A stretch of 35,055 bases of DNA from Mesostigma viride (lineage: Eukaryota; Streptophyta; Mesostigmatophyceae; Mesostigmatales; Mesostigmataceae): NCBI GenBank assembly GCA_009746045.1, contig RPFO01000809.1:25001-60055 (forward strand). Reading direction: 5' to 3'. The position numbers were made by a program, and so were the translations under genes. Positions within the stretch are counted from its first letter, which is position 1, and the number at the start of each line of letters is the position of its first letter. Positions 8,534 through 17,600 of the stretch are shown here, piece by piece. The notes under the pieces were generated by a model that saw nothing but the letters and a program-made list of their open reading frames with translations, was not told the origin of the DNA and ran no database searches.

Positions 8534-8965
8534 CTGATTCCTCTGGGGAGAGGTGTGTGATGCCTGATTCCTCTGGAAGGAAGAGATCACAGTGTAAATC
8601 CTATCTGATGTGAGACGATTCGGGCTGATTCCTCTGGACACGAGGTGTGTGATGCCTGATTCCTCTGGACACGAGGTTGCTTCATCTGCAGAGGAAGACG
8701 TAACAGGGGTGATTCCTCTGGAGACGAGGTCCTGCAGAGGAAGACGTCGCCGGGCTGATTCCTCTGGACACGAGGTTGCTTCATCTGCAGAGGAAGTCGT
8801 CACAGGGTGATTCCTCTGGAGACGAGGTCCTGCAGAGGAAGACGTCGCCGGGCTGATTCCTCTGGACACGAGGTTGCTTCATCTGCAGAGGAAGTCGTCA
8901 CAGGGTGATTCCTCTGGAGACGAGGTCCTGCAGAGGAAGACGTCGCCGGGCGATTCCTCTGGACA
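8534..8965. repeat. 98-bp higher-order tandem built on GATTCCTCTGG
   Basis: The core GATTCCTCTGG occurs about eleven times. From 8710 a 45-bp unit and a 53-bp unit alternate with a strict 98-bp period (8710, 8808, 8906 and 8755, 8853, 8951). Most units also carry CAGAGGAA, the inverse of TTCCTCTG, so each can form a small hairpin. No convincing reading frame crosses it. Confidence 0.9.
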
Positions 8966-9251
8966 AAGTGAGATTTAGAGCGGCCGGTGTGGAGTGCCAC
9001 GTGGCGCGATTCTATTGGTTACGAAATTTAGCGCGGCCGGTGTGGAGCGTGGCCGTAGAGGAGTCGAAGGGACGCGGGGGAGGCCACGGGGAGTCACGGG
9101 GAAGGCGGGGAAGGCGGGGAAGACGGGGGAGGCGGAGGCGTAACCGAAATTCGGCGAATCCGATTGGACACGAGAATCGGCGCCGTTGACATAGAGAGTG
9201 CACGTGGCGTCGACGGATTTGACGGAACTAGAAGCGCCGCGCCAGAGACGG
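8966..9251. other. Non-coding GC-rich spacer
   Basis: Contains two copies of GCGGCCGGTGTGGAG, a G-rich series of GGGGAAGGC, a CCACGTGGCGCGA box also seen near 7271, and GTAACCG.AATTCGG also seen near 7228. No gene is supported. Confidence 0.5.
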
Positions 9252-9660
9252 GTGCATCCTCTGTTCCACCCTCCTCTCCGCCCTCTGAACCCCCTTTTTT
9301 GACCCCCGAAAACCCCCTTCCCGACCCCCGAAAAAGGCCTGTTCCGGTGTTCCGGCCCACCCCCCCTGGGCCGGTATCATTTGAAAAAAAAATTTTTCTG
9401 GGACCAAAATCCTCCGTTTCGGACTTAGCCGATTTCGGCCTCTCCTCTTCCCCTTTCTCTCCCTCCCTTCCTTCCTCTCTCTCCCTCTCCTTTCTCTCTC
9501 CCTCTCCTTTCTCTCTCCCTCTCCTTTCTCTCTCCTCTCCCTCTCTCTTCTCCCCTCTCTTCCCGTCCCTATATATCCATGGGTATACGGGTTCTATTTA
9601 TTTATTTTTCCTAGAAATCAGTTTATAGAAAGATACCGGCACGCCATCCCGGAAATAGGA
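9252..9660. repeat. Left arm of a large imperfect inverted repeat
   Basis: From the outside in: TGCATCC.TCTGTTCCACCC, GCCCTCTGAACCCC, GACCCCCGAAAACCCCC, GTTCCGGTGTTCCGGCCCAC, GGGCCGGTATCATTT, GGACTTAGCCGATTTCGGCC, a CT-rich tract, then CCTAGAAATCAGTTTATA. Each block appears reverse-complemented, in mirrored order, at 9726-10062. The CT tract is longer here than in the other arm. Confidence 0.92.
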
Positions 9661-9725
9661 TATATGAGACGGCGTCCTATTCACGCCCCACGGTTAAATA
9701 GGACGAATAGCCGCCTATATATACC

Positions 9726-10062
9726 GTTCCTATTCCCGGAGGGGGCGTGCTGGTATCATTTTATAAACTGATTTCTAGGAAAAATAAATAAATAGACCCC
9801 CTATACCCTGGATATGTAAAGACGGGAAGGGAGAGGAGAGAGAGGGAGAGGGAAGAGGGAAGAGAGAGGAGGAGGCCGAAATCGGCTAAGTCCAAAAACG
9901 CCATTTTCCTGGCCAAAAAAAAAAGTTTTCCAAATGATACCGGCCCAGGGGGGGTGGGCCGGAACACCGGAACAGGCCTTTTTAGGGGTCGGGAAGGGGG
10001 TTTTCGGGGGTCAAAAAAAGGGGTTCAGAGGGCGGAGAGGAGGGTGGAACAGAGGGATGCAC
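9726..10062. repeat. Right arm of the large inverted repeat
   Basis: Reverse complement of 9252-9660 with indels in the AG-rich tract. The centre, 9661-9725, is itself partly palindromic (CGTCCTATT / AATAGGACG). It could be a foldback element, a joined pair of genome ends, or a replication-associated palindrome. Confidence 0.92.
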
Positions 10063-10195
10063 ATCCCTTTCGGGCCGAATCGGCGCGGCGCTCCGAGTAT
10101 CGGCCAATCGGATCGCTCCGTTTCGCCGATGTGACGGGTGGCGCGGCGCTCCGAGTAGCGACCAATCGGGTCGCTCGGTTTTGGCGGGAATTTGG
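9871..10195 (+). repeat. Direct repeat, first copy (offset exactly 500 bp)
   Basis: Starts GGAGGCCGAAATCGGCTAAG, includes the GGGCCGGAACACCGGAACAG block, and ends with two CCGAGTA-CG-CCAATCGG units. It recurs at 10371-10695 at a constant 500-bp offset. Its first part is also the right arm of the inverted repeat. Confidence 0.9.
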
Positions 10196-10370
10196 GGGAA
10201 ATCGGCGCGGCGCTTTCCGTGGAGATCTCGGGCTGACTCGGGGAGTTTCGGGTCGATCGGGGACTCTCGGGTCGGATCGGGGACTCTCGGGTCAACTCGG
10301 GCCGAATCGGGCCGAATCGGGTCGAATCGGAGGGAGAGGGGAGAGGGAAGAGAGAGGGAAGAGAGAGAGA

Positions 10371-10695
10371 GGAGGCCGAAATCGGCTAAGTCCAAAACGA
10401 AGGATTTCGGTCCCAGAAAATTTTTTTTCAGAATGATACCGGCCCAGGGGGGGTGGGCCGGAACACCGGAACAGGCCTTTTTTAGGGGTCGGGAAGGGGG
10501 TTTTCGGGGGTCAAAAAAAGGGGTTCAGAGGGCGGAGAGGAGGGTGGAACGGATGGATGCACCCGTTTCGGGCCGAATCGGCGCGGCGCTCCGAGTATCG
10601 ACCAATCGGATCGCTTCGTTTCGCCGATGTGACGGATGGCGCGGCGCTCCGAGTAGCGACCAATCGGATCGCTCGGTTTCGGCGGGAAATTCGGG
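10371..10695 (+). repeat. Direct repeat, second copy
   Basis: Near-identical to 9871-10195. The four CCAAT-containing units (two per copy) share GGCGCGGCGCTCCGAGTA. No gene is supported in or between the copies; 10196-10370 and 10696-11030 hold degenerate GGGTCGAATCGG and GGTTCGTATCGG series. Confidence 0.88.
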
Positions 10696-11030
10696 GACGG
10701 GTAGGGTCCTGGCACGAGGAGATCCACGGGAAGGTCCACGGGGAGGTCCACGTACGGCGCGCCGGATCCGCGGGACGGACGCGATTCGGGTACGATTCGC
10801 GGGTTTGGGACCGTCGATCGTCGATCGGCGCAGGGGATCCACGGGACGATCCACGAGACGGACGATCCGCCGTGTCGGGACCCCCGTGTCGGTTCGTATC
10901 GGTTCGTATCGGATCGGATCCGTGTCAGTTCGGAGGATCGGGAGGAGTGCGCCTACCTAAGCCGCCGAGACCCTCGTCTCCCCTCACCCCTTCCTCTCTC
11001 CCTCTCAACGATAGAAGCGCGCACGGTAGA

Positions 11031-11348
11031 ATGAACGAGACACGGGACGTGTCCGATAGTCTCGCCGGGACGCCGGGCGAGTCCGACGGTCCCGCCGCGG
11101 TGCCGGACCCCTCCCCGTCTGTCACCCCCATGGAGGTCGATCCACTCGCGCCCCTCGTGCCCTGTGGGGCGGTCGAGGACGCGCGGGATGTCCCGAGTGT
11201 CCGCGCGCCGATGGACCCCAGGACGCTGTGCCGCGCCGTGTGCGCCTGGTTCGACGCCGCGGTCGTCAGGGACCCGAGGCGTCGTGGTCCGCGAGAGCGA
11301 CGTCGAGTGCGCTGCCGGGAATTAGATCGGGACGCTGTTGGGAATTAG
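11031..11348 (+). CDS. Small unknown protein, proline- and aspartate-rich N-terminus
   Basis: 105 residues starting MNETRDVSDSLAG. The frame upstream is only repeat DNA, so I start at the ATG at 11031. The N-terminal 60 residues are rich in P, D, S and V, with an acidic character; a short LCRAVCAWFDAAVV segment follows, and the end is very basic (RRRGPRERRRVRCR). No family is recognised. It is the first gene right of the repeat block and runs convergent with the minus-strand gene at 11542. The AT-rich gap after it carries likely 3'-end signals. Confidence 0.5.
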   Translation: MNETRDVSDSLAGTPGESDGPAAVPDPSPSVTPMEVDPLAPLVPCGAVEDARDVPSVRAPMDPRTLCRAVCAWFDAAVVRDPRRRGPRERRRVRCRELDRDAVGN

Positions 11349-11541
11349 ACTAAGTCCTTGCTTCGTGTTTGCATTGTGTTTATGAGACGATAATTTCGTT
11401 TATTACGATTTTTTATTCAATACAATCGATTGATAAATGCCGCGTGGCGTCTTTGTTTGTTTGGTATCGCTAGAGTCTCACTCCTAGGACTCTTTCGCGG
11501 AATCGCGGACTCGCGGACTCGCGCGTTCGTCCCTTTTTTTG
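11349..11541. terminator. AT-rich convergent intergenic region with likely 3'-end signals
   Basis: Lies between two convergent genes. It contains TTTATTACG and TTTTTTATTCAATACAA, which read on the minus strand as AATAAA-like signals for the gene at 11542-11880, and GTGTTTATGAG on the plus strand. The drop in GC against neighbouring genes is marked. Confidence 0.5.
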
Positions 11542-11880
11542 TCAAGTTACGGACGGGTGTGCCAGTCCGGCGACCGCGGTCCTTTCGGGGTCGTTCGCGT
11601 ACAACCCGTCGAACACCTCGTGCCAGTTTTCGGGCGTCGCGCGTTGGCGCGCCGATTCCAGATCCTCCCTCGTCGCCAGGTCGAACCACCCGCTATGGCC
11701 CTTCTCCTCGCGCAGGCGGATTTCTCGGTCCACGTCCGCCAGGAACTGCTCGTACGCCTCTCGGTTCGTGTACCCGCGGTAGAGTTCGTCCGGATCGTCC
11801 CGGTGTCCGTGGAGGTACGGGTACGCGCGGACGACGAGACCGTCCACGAGTCCGCGGAAAGTGTCAAGGACGTTGCCCAT
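11542..11880 (-). CDS. Small acidic/charged unknown protein
   Basis: 112 residues starting MGNVLDTFRGLVDG. The glycine at position 2 makes N-myristoylation possible. The sequence is helical and highly charged (AYEQFLADVDREIRLREEKG, DLESARQRATPENWHEVFDG) with no membrane segment. No family is recognised. Its start lies about 90 bp from a TATA-like box shared with the divergent gene at 12014. Composition matches the surrounding viral-type genes. Confidence 0.6.
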   Translation of the reverse strand: MGNVLDTFRGLVDGLVVRAYPYLHGHRDDPDELYRGYTNREAYEQFLADVDREIRLREEKGHSGWFDLATREDLESARQRATPENWHEVFDGLYANDPERTAVAGLAHPSVT

Positions 11881-11965
11881 GTCCGCGTGTCTTTTGTCGG
11901 GGAAGGGAGGGGGGGGGGGAGAGACGCGCGCGTCTCGTGCACGAACGGGACGAGAAAATGTCCCC

Positions 11966-11980
11966 TCCCTTTATACCGCG
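11966..11980. promoter_or_regulatory. TATA-like box in a divergent promoter
   Basis: CCCTTTATACCGCG reads TTTATA on the plus strand and GGTATAAAGG on the minus strand. It lies between the divergent starts at 11880 (minus) and 12014 (plus), nearer the plus-strand gene. Confidence 0.5.
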
Positions 11981-12013
11981 GTTTTCGCGCGACTCGACTC
12001 GATCGATCCGCTC

Positions 12014-12748
12014 ATGGCGCCCGGATTCCATTCGGCTCGCTCGTTCTTCGGAGCCGGGTTCCGATCGACGCGCGACCGATCGTCCGGGTCCTGGTGGAGA
12101 AGCAAGGACGGCAGCGGGACGGTCGGAGGGGACGGCTTCGGGACGGAGGGCGACGACGACGGGGGCGAGGACGGACGCGGACGTCCCGGTTCCCGGTGGC
12201 CGTGGAAAGGCGGTCGACGCGCGGTCGCCGCCGAGGTGCCAGTCGCCGACTTCGGCCCGGAGGAGGAGAGGTACGCGTGTGTGAACCTGAACGCGCGGGA
12301 CGCCCCGCCGCCCGTGACCCCGCAGGTGATGCGGTGGGCGGAGGACGTCCGCAGGGAGAGGAGGGAGTCGCGCGTCGTGGGCAAGCTGCGTCTTCCGCCG
12401 CCCGTGACGACGGGGGTGTTGAAGTGGGCGGTGGAGGCGAACGAGAGGGGCGAGGGGACGGTCCTCGGTCCGGGATTATTCCGGGACCTACATTATTATA
12501 GGGAGCTGCGCGGTTCGATATGGTACATCGATGCGCGGCCACGACGGTCGCGGGGTTCCGATGCCAAAATCCGGCGGCGCGCCGGTTCTGCTCCGTCCAC
12601 TCCTCTCGGTCGCGCGCGCGGACGACTGCGGACGGTCCCGGAGGCGTCCAACGAGGAGGAAGGGGGGGAGGAGTCGGACGGGACGTCGGCGGGGGGCGTG
12701 TCGGACGCGGCGGGGTCCGCTCGGCGGGCCCGTCCTCGCACCGTGTGA
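12014..12748 (+). CDS. Unknown virus-like protein with an internal PPPVT repeat
   Basis: ATG at 12014, about 38 bp after a TATA-like box. The first 80 residues are rich in G, D and R. The centre carries a duplicated motif: PPPVTPQVMRWAEDVRRER followed by PPPVTTGVLKWAVEANERG. From about 12520 a second gene in another frame overlaps; the tail of this frame (VPEASNEEEGGEESDG) looks as natural as the competing frame, so the true 3' end is uncertain. A frame slip between 12590 and 12760, where G and C runs abound, could mean that part of this tail belongs to the next gene. No known family. Confidence 0.5.
   Translation: MAPGFHSARSFFGAGFRSTRDRSSGSWWRSKDGSGTVGGDGFGTEGDDDGGEDGRGRPGSRWPWKGGRRAVAAEVPVADFGPEEERYACVNLNARDAPPPVTPQVMRWAEDVRRERRESRVVGKLRLPPPVTTGVLKWAVEANERGEGTVLGPGLFRDLHYYRELRGSIWYIDARPRRSRGSDAKIRRRAGSAPSTPLGRARGRLRTVPEASNEEEGGEESDGTSAGGVSDAAGSARRARPRTV
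12491..12500 (+). promoter_or_regulatory. TATA-like box upstream of the gene at 12520
   Basis: CATTATTATA followed by GGGAGC lies about 20-28 bp before the ATG at 12520. It is the clearest AT-rich hexamer in an otherwise GC-rich stretch. Confidence 0.5.
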
Positions 12749-14088
12749 GGTCGGACGCGTGCCGTCACGCGGTGGGCTCGGCGATCCTGGTGCGCGGGTA
12801 CAGCGCTCCGGCGCCCGCCGCGCCGCCCGCCCGCGTTCCAGGGGGTATGTTCGGTCGCGGGCCTGTGTATGGTCCGATTACTTACTTCACGTACCTCCAA
12901 GGATTTACGCGTGAAGAACGTGTGCGACAATTGCGAGAACGGGTCGATGCTTTGAAAGCAGCTCGTGCCCCGTCTTCAGAGATAGATGAGGTGAACGATC
13001 AGCTACTGTTAGAATCGTCAGCTGATAGTGGAGGCGGGGGCGGAGGGGGTCCGATAAGGAAGCGTGCTCCTAGTCCAGGCCCAGGAGAGCGTAGGGGAGG
13101 CGGGGGTCGCGGAAGGAAGCGTGATCCTAGTCCAGACCCCGCGGGGCGCGGAGGAGGAGGAGGAGGAGGAGGAGGAGGAGAAGACGCCACGGAAAAAACT
13201 ATGAAGTTTTGGGGACTCGTGAAACGGTTCGAAGGAGACGCTAGGAAAAGGGCCCTTGAGAAGTTTCACAGTCCGGGTAGTAACGTTGACGAGGTTCTTG
13301 CGCAGTTAGAGGCCGAGCTGTCGGCAGCGGGAGGCGGCGGACCGTACGCGCCTGCCGATTCGGGCACGAGTGGTGGCACCGGACCTGCGAGCGGTTCGGC
13401 CACGAGTGGTGGGGGCGATCCGGTCGCAGGCGATTCGGGACCCGTGGCCGGTGGCGACACGCCAGCTGTCGCCGATGCGGCCGGGGCTGGCTCGGGTCTC
13501 GAGGGTTCCGCTCTTGGACCACCTGGAGGAACAGGTTCGGTGTTGTCGAAGACGTTCGGGAGTACGGCATCTTTTGGTACAGTCGTAAAAGATTTCAATG
13601 ATTTGACAGACGACGTGAAGGAAATCGAAGTGATGCGCGAGGTTTTTACGACGTCCGTTACAGAGCCAGGTGAGAGTAGCAGCGGGAACTCGAAAAAGGC
13701 ATACAAAAGTTTCAAAAAGGCTTTGGATGATCCGAATTTGGACAAACGTAAGGCAGCGGTCGCTAAAGCTCTCCCCGCCTTCTTGAATAAAAACATTGTT
13801 AGACGCGATGTCTGGGATGAGATGTTGGCGGAGGCCAAGGCACGAATCGAGGAGGCTGCTAGGAAGACGAAGGTCGTCGGCCAATGGTCCCGCGTCCGCC
13901 GTGGGACAGCTATCAAAACCAAGTCCAATACCAAGTCCCGGTCGCTGGCACCCGTCCGTCGCCGTCCCGTCGCCGCCGTACGTTCGACCGCGGTGTCCAA
14001 GGCCCGTCGAGCGCCCGTCAAGAGGAAGAGGTCCTCTGTCGCCGCCGCGTCGTCGTCGGCCAAGTCCGCGCGTCGCCCTGGAAAATGA
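12520..14088 (+). CDS. Unknown protein with N-terminal CxC-CxH motif, glycine-rich linker and basic protamine-like tail
   Basis: 522 residues as read. Residues 1-28 contain HRCAATTVAGFRCQNPAARR then FCSVH: a C-x8-C-x9-C-x2-H spacing resembling small zinc-binding motifs of viral and phage proteins. A second start at 12847 (MFGRGPVYGPITYF) could begin a separate gene, since 12600-12760 reads oddly in this frame. Next come a helical segment (REERVRQLRERVDALKAA), a duplicated RKR(A/D)PSP motif with glycine runs, a G/S/T-rich linker, a helical domain (KKAYKSFKKALDDPN, DEMLAEAKARIEEAARK) and about 80 residues of R/K/S/A tail. The basic tail suggests nucleic-acid binding or condensation. Codon use from 12850 to 13900 is noticeably less GC-rich at third positions than in neighbouring genes. 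Confidence 0.55.
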   Translation: MVHRCAATTVAGFRCQNPAARRFCSVHSSRSRARTTADGPGGVQRGGRGGGVGRDVGGGRVGRGGVRSAGPSSHRVRSDACRHAVGSAILVRGYSAPAPAAPPARVPGGMFGRGPVYGPITYFTYLQGFTREERVRQLRERVDALKAARAPSSEIDEVNDQLLLESSADSGGGGGGGPIRKRAPSPGPGERRGGGGRGRKRDPSPDPAGRGGGGGGGGGGEDATEKTMKFWGLVKRFEGDARKRALEKFHSPGSNVDEVLAQLEAELSAAGGGGPYAPADSGTSGGTGPASGSATSGGGDPVAGDSGPVAGGDTPAVADAAGAGSGLEGSALGPPGGTGSVLSKTFGSTASFGTVVKDFNDLTDDVKEIEVMREVFTTSVTEPGESSSGNSKKAYKSFKKALDDPNLDKRKAAVAKALPAFLNKNIVRRDVWDEMLAEAKARIEEAARKTKVVGQWSRVRRGTAIKTKSNTKSRSLAPVRRRPVAAVRSTAVSKARRAPVKRKRSSVAAASSSAKSARRPGK

Positions 14089-14134
14089 TCGCAGGCCATA
14101 CTAGGCAGCACCGCGCTCGAAGAACGCAACCATC

Positions 14135-14461
14135 ATGGGTCAATTCCCGAGTTCCACGCGAATCCACGCGTCCGGAGTCTCCGACGTCGTCGTCGTCGAG
14201 TCGCGGGCCGCGGACATCTCCGACCAATTGGACAAGATCTACGCGCCATGGAAGAGCGCATCCCGGCGGGCCGACGACGACGTAGCCGCGTCCTCGCGTC
14301 CGTCCGCGAATCCCGAGCCGAGGCCCACGGGGCAAGGGACCGCCACCGCCTACCTGGACGGCGCCCTGAGAGACATGTACGAGGACGACCACTCGTCCAA
14401 GCGGTTCCGCCACGCCGCGCCGTCCGTCCCCGAACAGACCTTCCGAAGCGCCGTGTTCTGA
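14135..14461 (+). CDS. Small unknown protein, possible N-myristoylation
   Basis: 108 residues starting MGQFPSSTRIHASG; the MGQFPSS start fits a myristoylation signal but does not prove one. The rest is polar, with helical DISDQLDKIYAPWKSASRRA, a low-complexity centre, and ALRDMYEDDHSSKRFRHAAP near the end. There is no membrane segment and no known family. It follows the preceding gene by 46 bp on the same strand and converges with the helicase gene. Confidence 0.55.
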   Translation: MGQFPSSTRIHASGVSDVVVVESRAADISDQLDKIYAPWKSASRRADDDVAASSRPSANPEPRPTGQGTATAYLDGALRDMYEDDHSSKRFRHAAPSVPEQTFRSAVF

Positions 14462-14537
14462 CTGAAGTATTTTGACATCGTGGTTTGAACCGATGACAGA
14501 CGCGCGATGACGCGTGAATTGATGTATTATGAAGGAT

Positions 14538-14543
14538 AATAAA
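14538..14543 (+). terminator. Likely polyadenylation signal AATAAA
   Basis: GGATAATAAAAGG lies about 77 bp past the stop at 14461 and before a CT-rich microsatellite (about 14623-14660) that precedes the convergent helicase stop. Confidence 0.45.
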
Positions 14544-14654
14544 AGGAACGTTTACCGACAAACCCGTTTTGCAACATGTCCCCATAGTGCCAGTACCCGT
14601 AGGGTACGATACGATAGTGTCGCGACTCTCTCTCTCTCCCTATCTCTCTCTCTC

Positions 14655-17600
14655 TCATTTGCGCGCGCCCGACGACTTGGTCGCCGTCCGCTTCTTCGTG
14701 TACCGTCTCGCGCCTCCCGCGTGCGATATCTCGCGGATCTCGTAACGGTCGTCCAGCATCGACGACGCGTTGTCGTGCGCGCCGGAGTACCGGCACGTCA
14801 GCGGCCGGCGGCCCGACGCGGTCCGCAGGTTCCTGTCGTTGTGCACGGGGAGCATGTACTTGCAGTCCACCGCGACCTCGCGCAACGTCGTCAGCAGCGT
14901 GTCCATGCGCCGGTCGCTCGCGTTGTCCCGCGCGCGGTCGGACACGAGCCCGTCCACCCACCAGATTTCCGACCTCTCCCGCAGCAGTTCGATCTCCGCG
15001 TCCGCCACCTTCTTGTACAGCGTCAGCGCCTTCCGCAGATCGCCCGTCACCCGTCTGTCCCGCAGGTCCTCCGCGGCGTTCTGACTCCGCGCCATCGCCT
15101 CCTCCTCGGCGCGTCGGAGCCGCCCCGGGTGGTCCCTCTCGATGGCGTCCAGCGCCTTGTGCAATCGGATCGTCTCCGCCGACGGACGCGACATGTACCG
15201 GTGGACGGACACCGTCCACGTCCGCGCGTCCTTGTCGAGCTGATCGTGGCTGCAGTACCGCACCGCGCGGGCGATCAGCTGTTTCTCCTTGTTCTTCGTC
15301 GGCTGCGGCTCCACGATGTGCACGTGGCGGACGCCCTTCAGGTCCAGACCCTCGTTGTACCTCCCGCTCGCCAGGATCAGGTGGACGCGCTGGCCCGTCC
15401 GATTCGAAGGGTGGTTGAACACGCCCGCGACGTCCTTCAGTCCCTGGCGATCGGACGCCTCGTTCGTGCCCAGGACGATGTACCGTCGCTCGCTCCGCTC
15501 CGCCCTGTCGTCCTCCAATCGCGCGTACCCCATCGCCTTCAGCACCTTCTCGAGGTCGCCGATCCCGTGCTGCCGGGAAAAGCGCGAGTACACGAAATGC
15601 TTCTCGCCCGGCGTCAGCTTTCCGACGATCGCCGAGAATTTGGGCGACAGACGCGACAAGTTGCGGAGGAGGGACTCGCCCTCGTACTGATGAAACGACA
15701 TGTTGTTCGACGTGCCCTGCAGCGTCGTGTAGTACTGGTCGAGGCTTTCCGGGTCGTGTCGCAGATGGGATTTGTGGACTTGCTCGCGGAACGCCTTCTC
15801 TTGTTCGGCGCTCATCGGCGTGAGGTGGTCTTCCGCCGGCATGAGCTCGGGGTACGCGCTCAGGTCGCCCGTGAAGTCCGCGAACGAGACGAGGCCGCGG
15901 AAATCCTCGGCGTGCGAGTCGAACGCGATCTTGTGGGACGACGGGTGTCGGATCATGTTCACCAGCGTCAGGATCTCGTCGACATTGTCCCCCGGCGTGG
16001 CGCTCAGGATCACGGTGTACAGTCCGGACACGTCGACGGCCGGGTTGTGGGCCGGCGCTCGACGGGTCGCCAGGAGCGAGAGGATCGCGGCGTTGTCCTT
16101 CTTCTGCATCTCCAGCGGGTGGAAGAGGTTCTGGACCTCGTCCATGATCAGCACCGCGTTGTGGAGGAGTTTCGGGTCCGCGTTCTTGCGGCTGTTGTGG
16201 ACGTCGACCGCGTGCGCCAATTTCGCGAACGTCAGGATCTCGCCGCCCCACACCCTGGCCTTGACCGCCCTCACGGCCTCGTCCCTGGACATGCGCTTCA
16301 GGCGCGGGAACATCGGCGCCCACTCGGCGATCTTCTCGATCGTGTTGTTGCGGCTGTTCTCGATGGACGTCGCCAACAGGATCTTCACCGACCCGCCCGT
16401 CTCCGGATCCTGGGCGTCCCAGAACGCGTCGATGGCCGCCATCGTCGTGGCCGTCTTGCCGCTCCCCGTCGAGTGCCACGCCAGGAACCCGCGCGCGGGT
16501 CTGCGCGACGGATGGAATCGCGCCATCCGTTCCAGGAACGCGTGGACCGACGTCTGTTGCGGCGACGGGATCTTCTTGGCGTTCGGATCCCTCGCGCAAC
16601 TGTTGGATCGCGGGTCCGCCAGTTTCTGGCGCGTCTCGGGCGGTTCCGCGTCCGGCCACTCGCCGTCCAGGTACTTCCGCAATTGGGTCTGGAAATCGCT
16701 CGTCATCGGGTCCGGGAAGTCGGCGGGCACGCGGCGACTCGCGCGCGGGGCCCGTTCCGCGTTGATGTTCACGCGCGGCTCGTACAGCACCAGAGCCCGC
16801 GAGTTGTCCACCGGCGCCGGGGGTGCCGGACGTGCGGTTTGGAAAGGCGCGGAAGGCGCGGAAGGCGCGGAGGGAACGGACGGCGGCGCGATCGGGGGCG
16901 CGGTCGGCGCGAAGGTGTTCGTGGCGACGTGCGCGACGCTCGGTCCCGCTGTCCACGGGATGTTCGAACGGGGCGCGGGCGCGTTACCGGACGTCGTGCT
17001 CGCGATCGTGGCGCGTTCCATCTCGCGCGCGAGATTGTCGGGCGGTGGGTTGGGAGGAGGCGATGGGACGGGCGGAGGCGGCGGCGGGGCGGTCGTGGGT
17101 GGAGGAGGGACCGGGGCGGAGGGAGCGGCGCCCAGTTGCGGCCACGTCACGGGGGTCCTGCGCTCGTGCGGCGTCCACGCGCTCTGCATCCTGTCCACGA
17201 GGTTGTCCACCAGCCACGGGGAGGCCTTGACGCTTTCGTCCGCGCGCGGGGGCGGGGGGGGAGGACGGACGTCGGACGCCTTCGGTTTCTTCTTGGCGTC
17301 TCGGATCGCGAATCTCTCCAGCGCGGCTTCCGCCACCTCCAGTTGCGTCTTCGGGTCCGTGAAATCGCGCGGCTTGTCCGTCGCCGCCGCGGATACGACG
17401 GTCGCGATCGCTTCCGCCGCCTTCCGGCTCGCGGAGGCGACACCGCGGGACACCGCGGCGGGGGCGCGTCTCATCCGACCCACTAGGCCGTCCACGAACG
17501 ACGGACGGATGGTCGGGGCGGTCGGGACGTCGTTGGTGATGTCCGCGCGCGTCGACGGCGTCTCTGCGGCGACGGGATCGGGCGCGTCCGCGGTCGTCTC

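Noticed and set aside
8534-8965. CRISPR-like array
   Set aside because: The units alternate between two fixed sequences without unique spacers, and the setting is eukaryotic.
14527-16956. Long open frame antisense to the helicase (about 800 codons), and several others over 500 codons opposite the adhesins
   Set aside because: They mirror GC-rich real genes, are very rich in R, G, P and A, and show no domains. They are composition artefacts.
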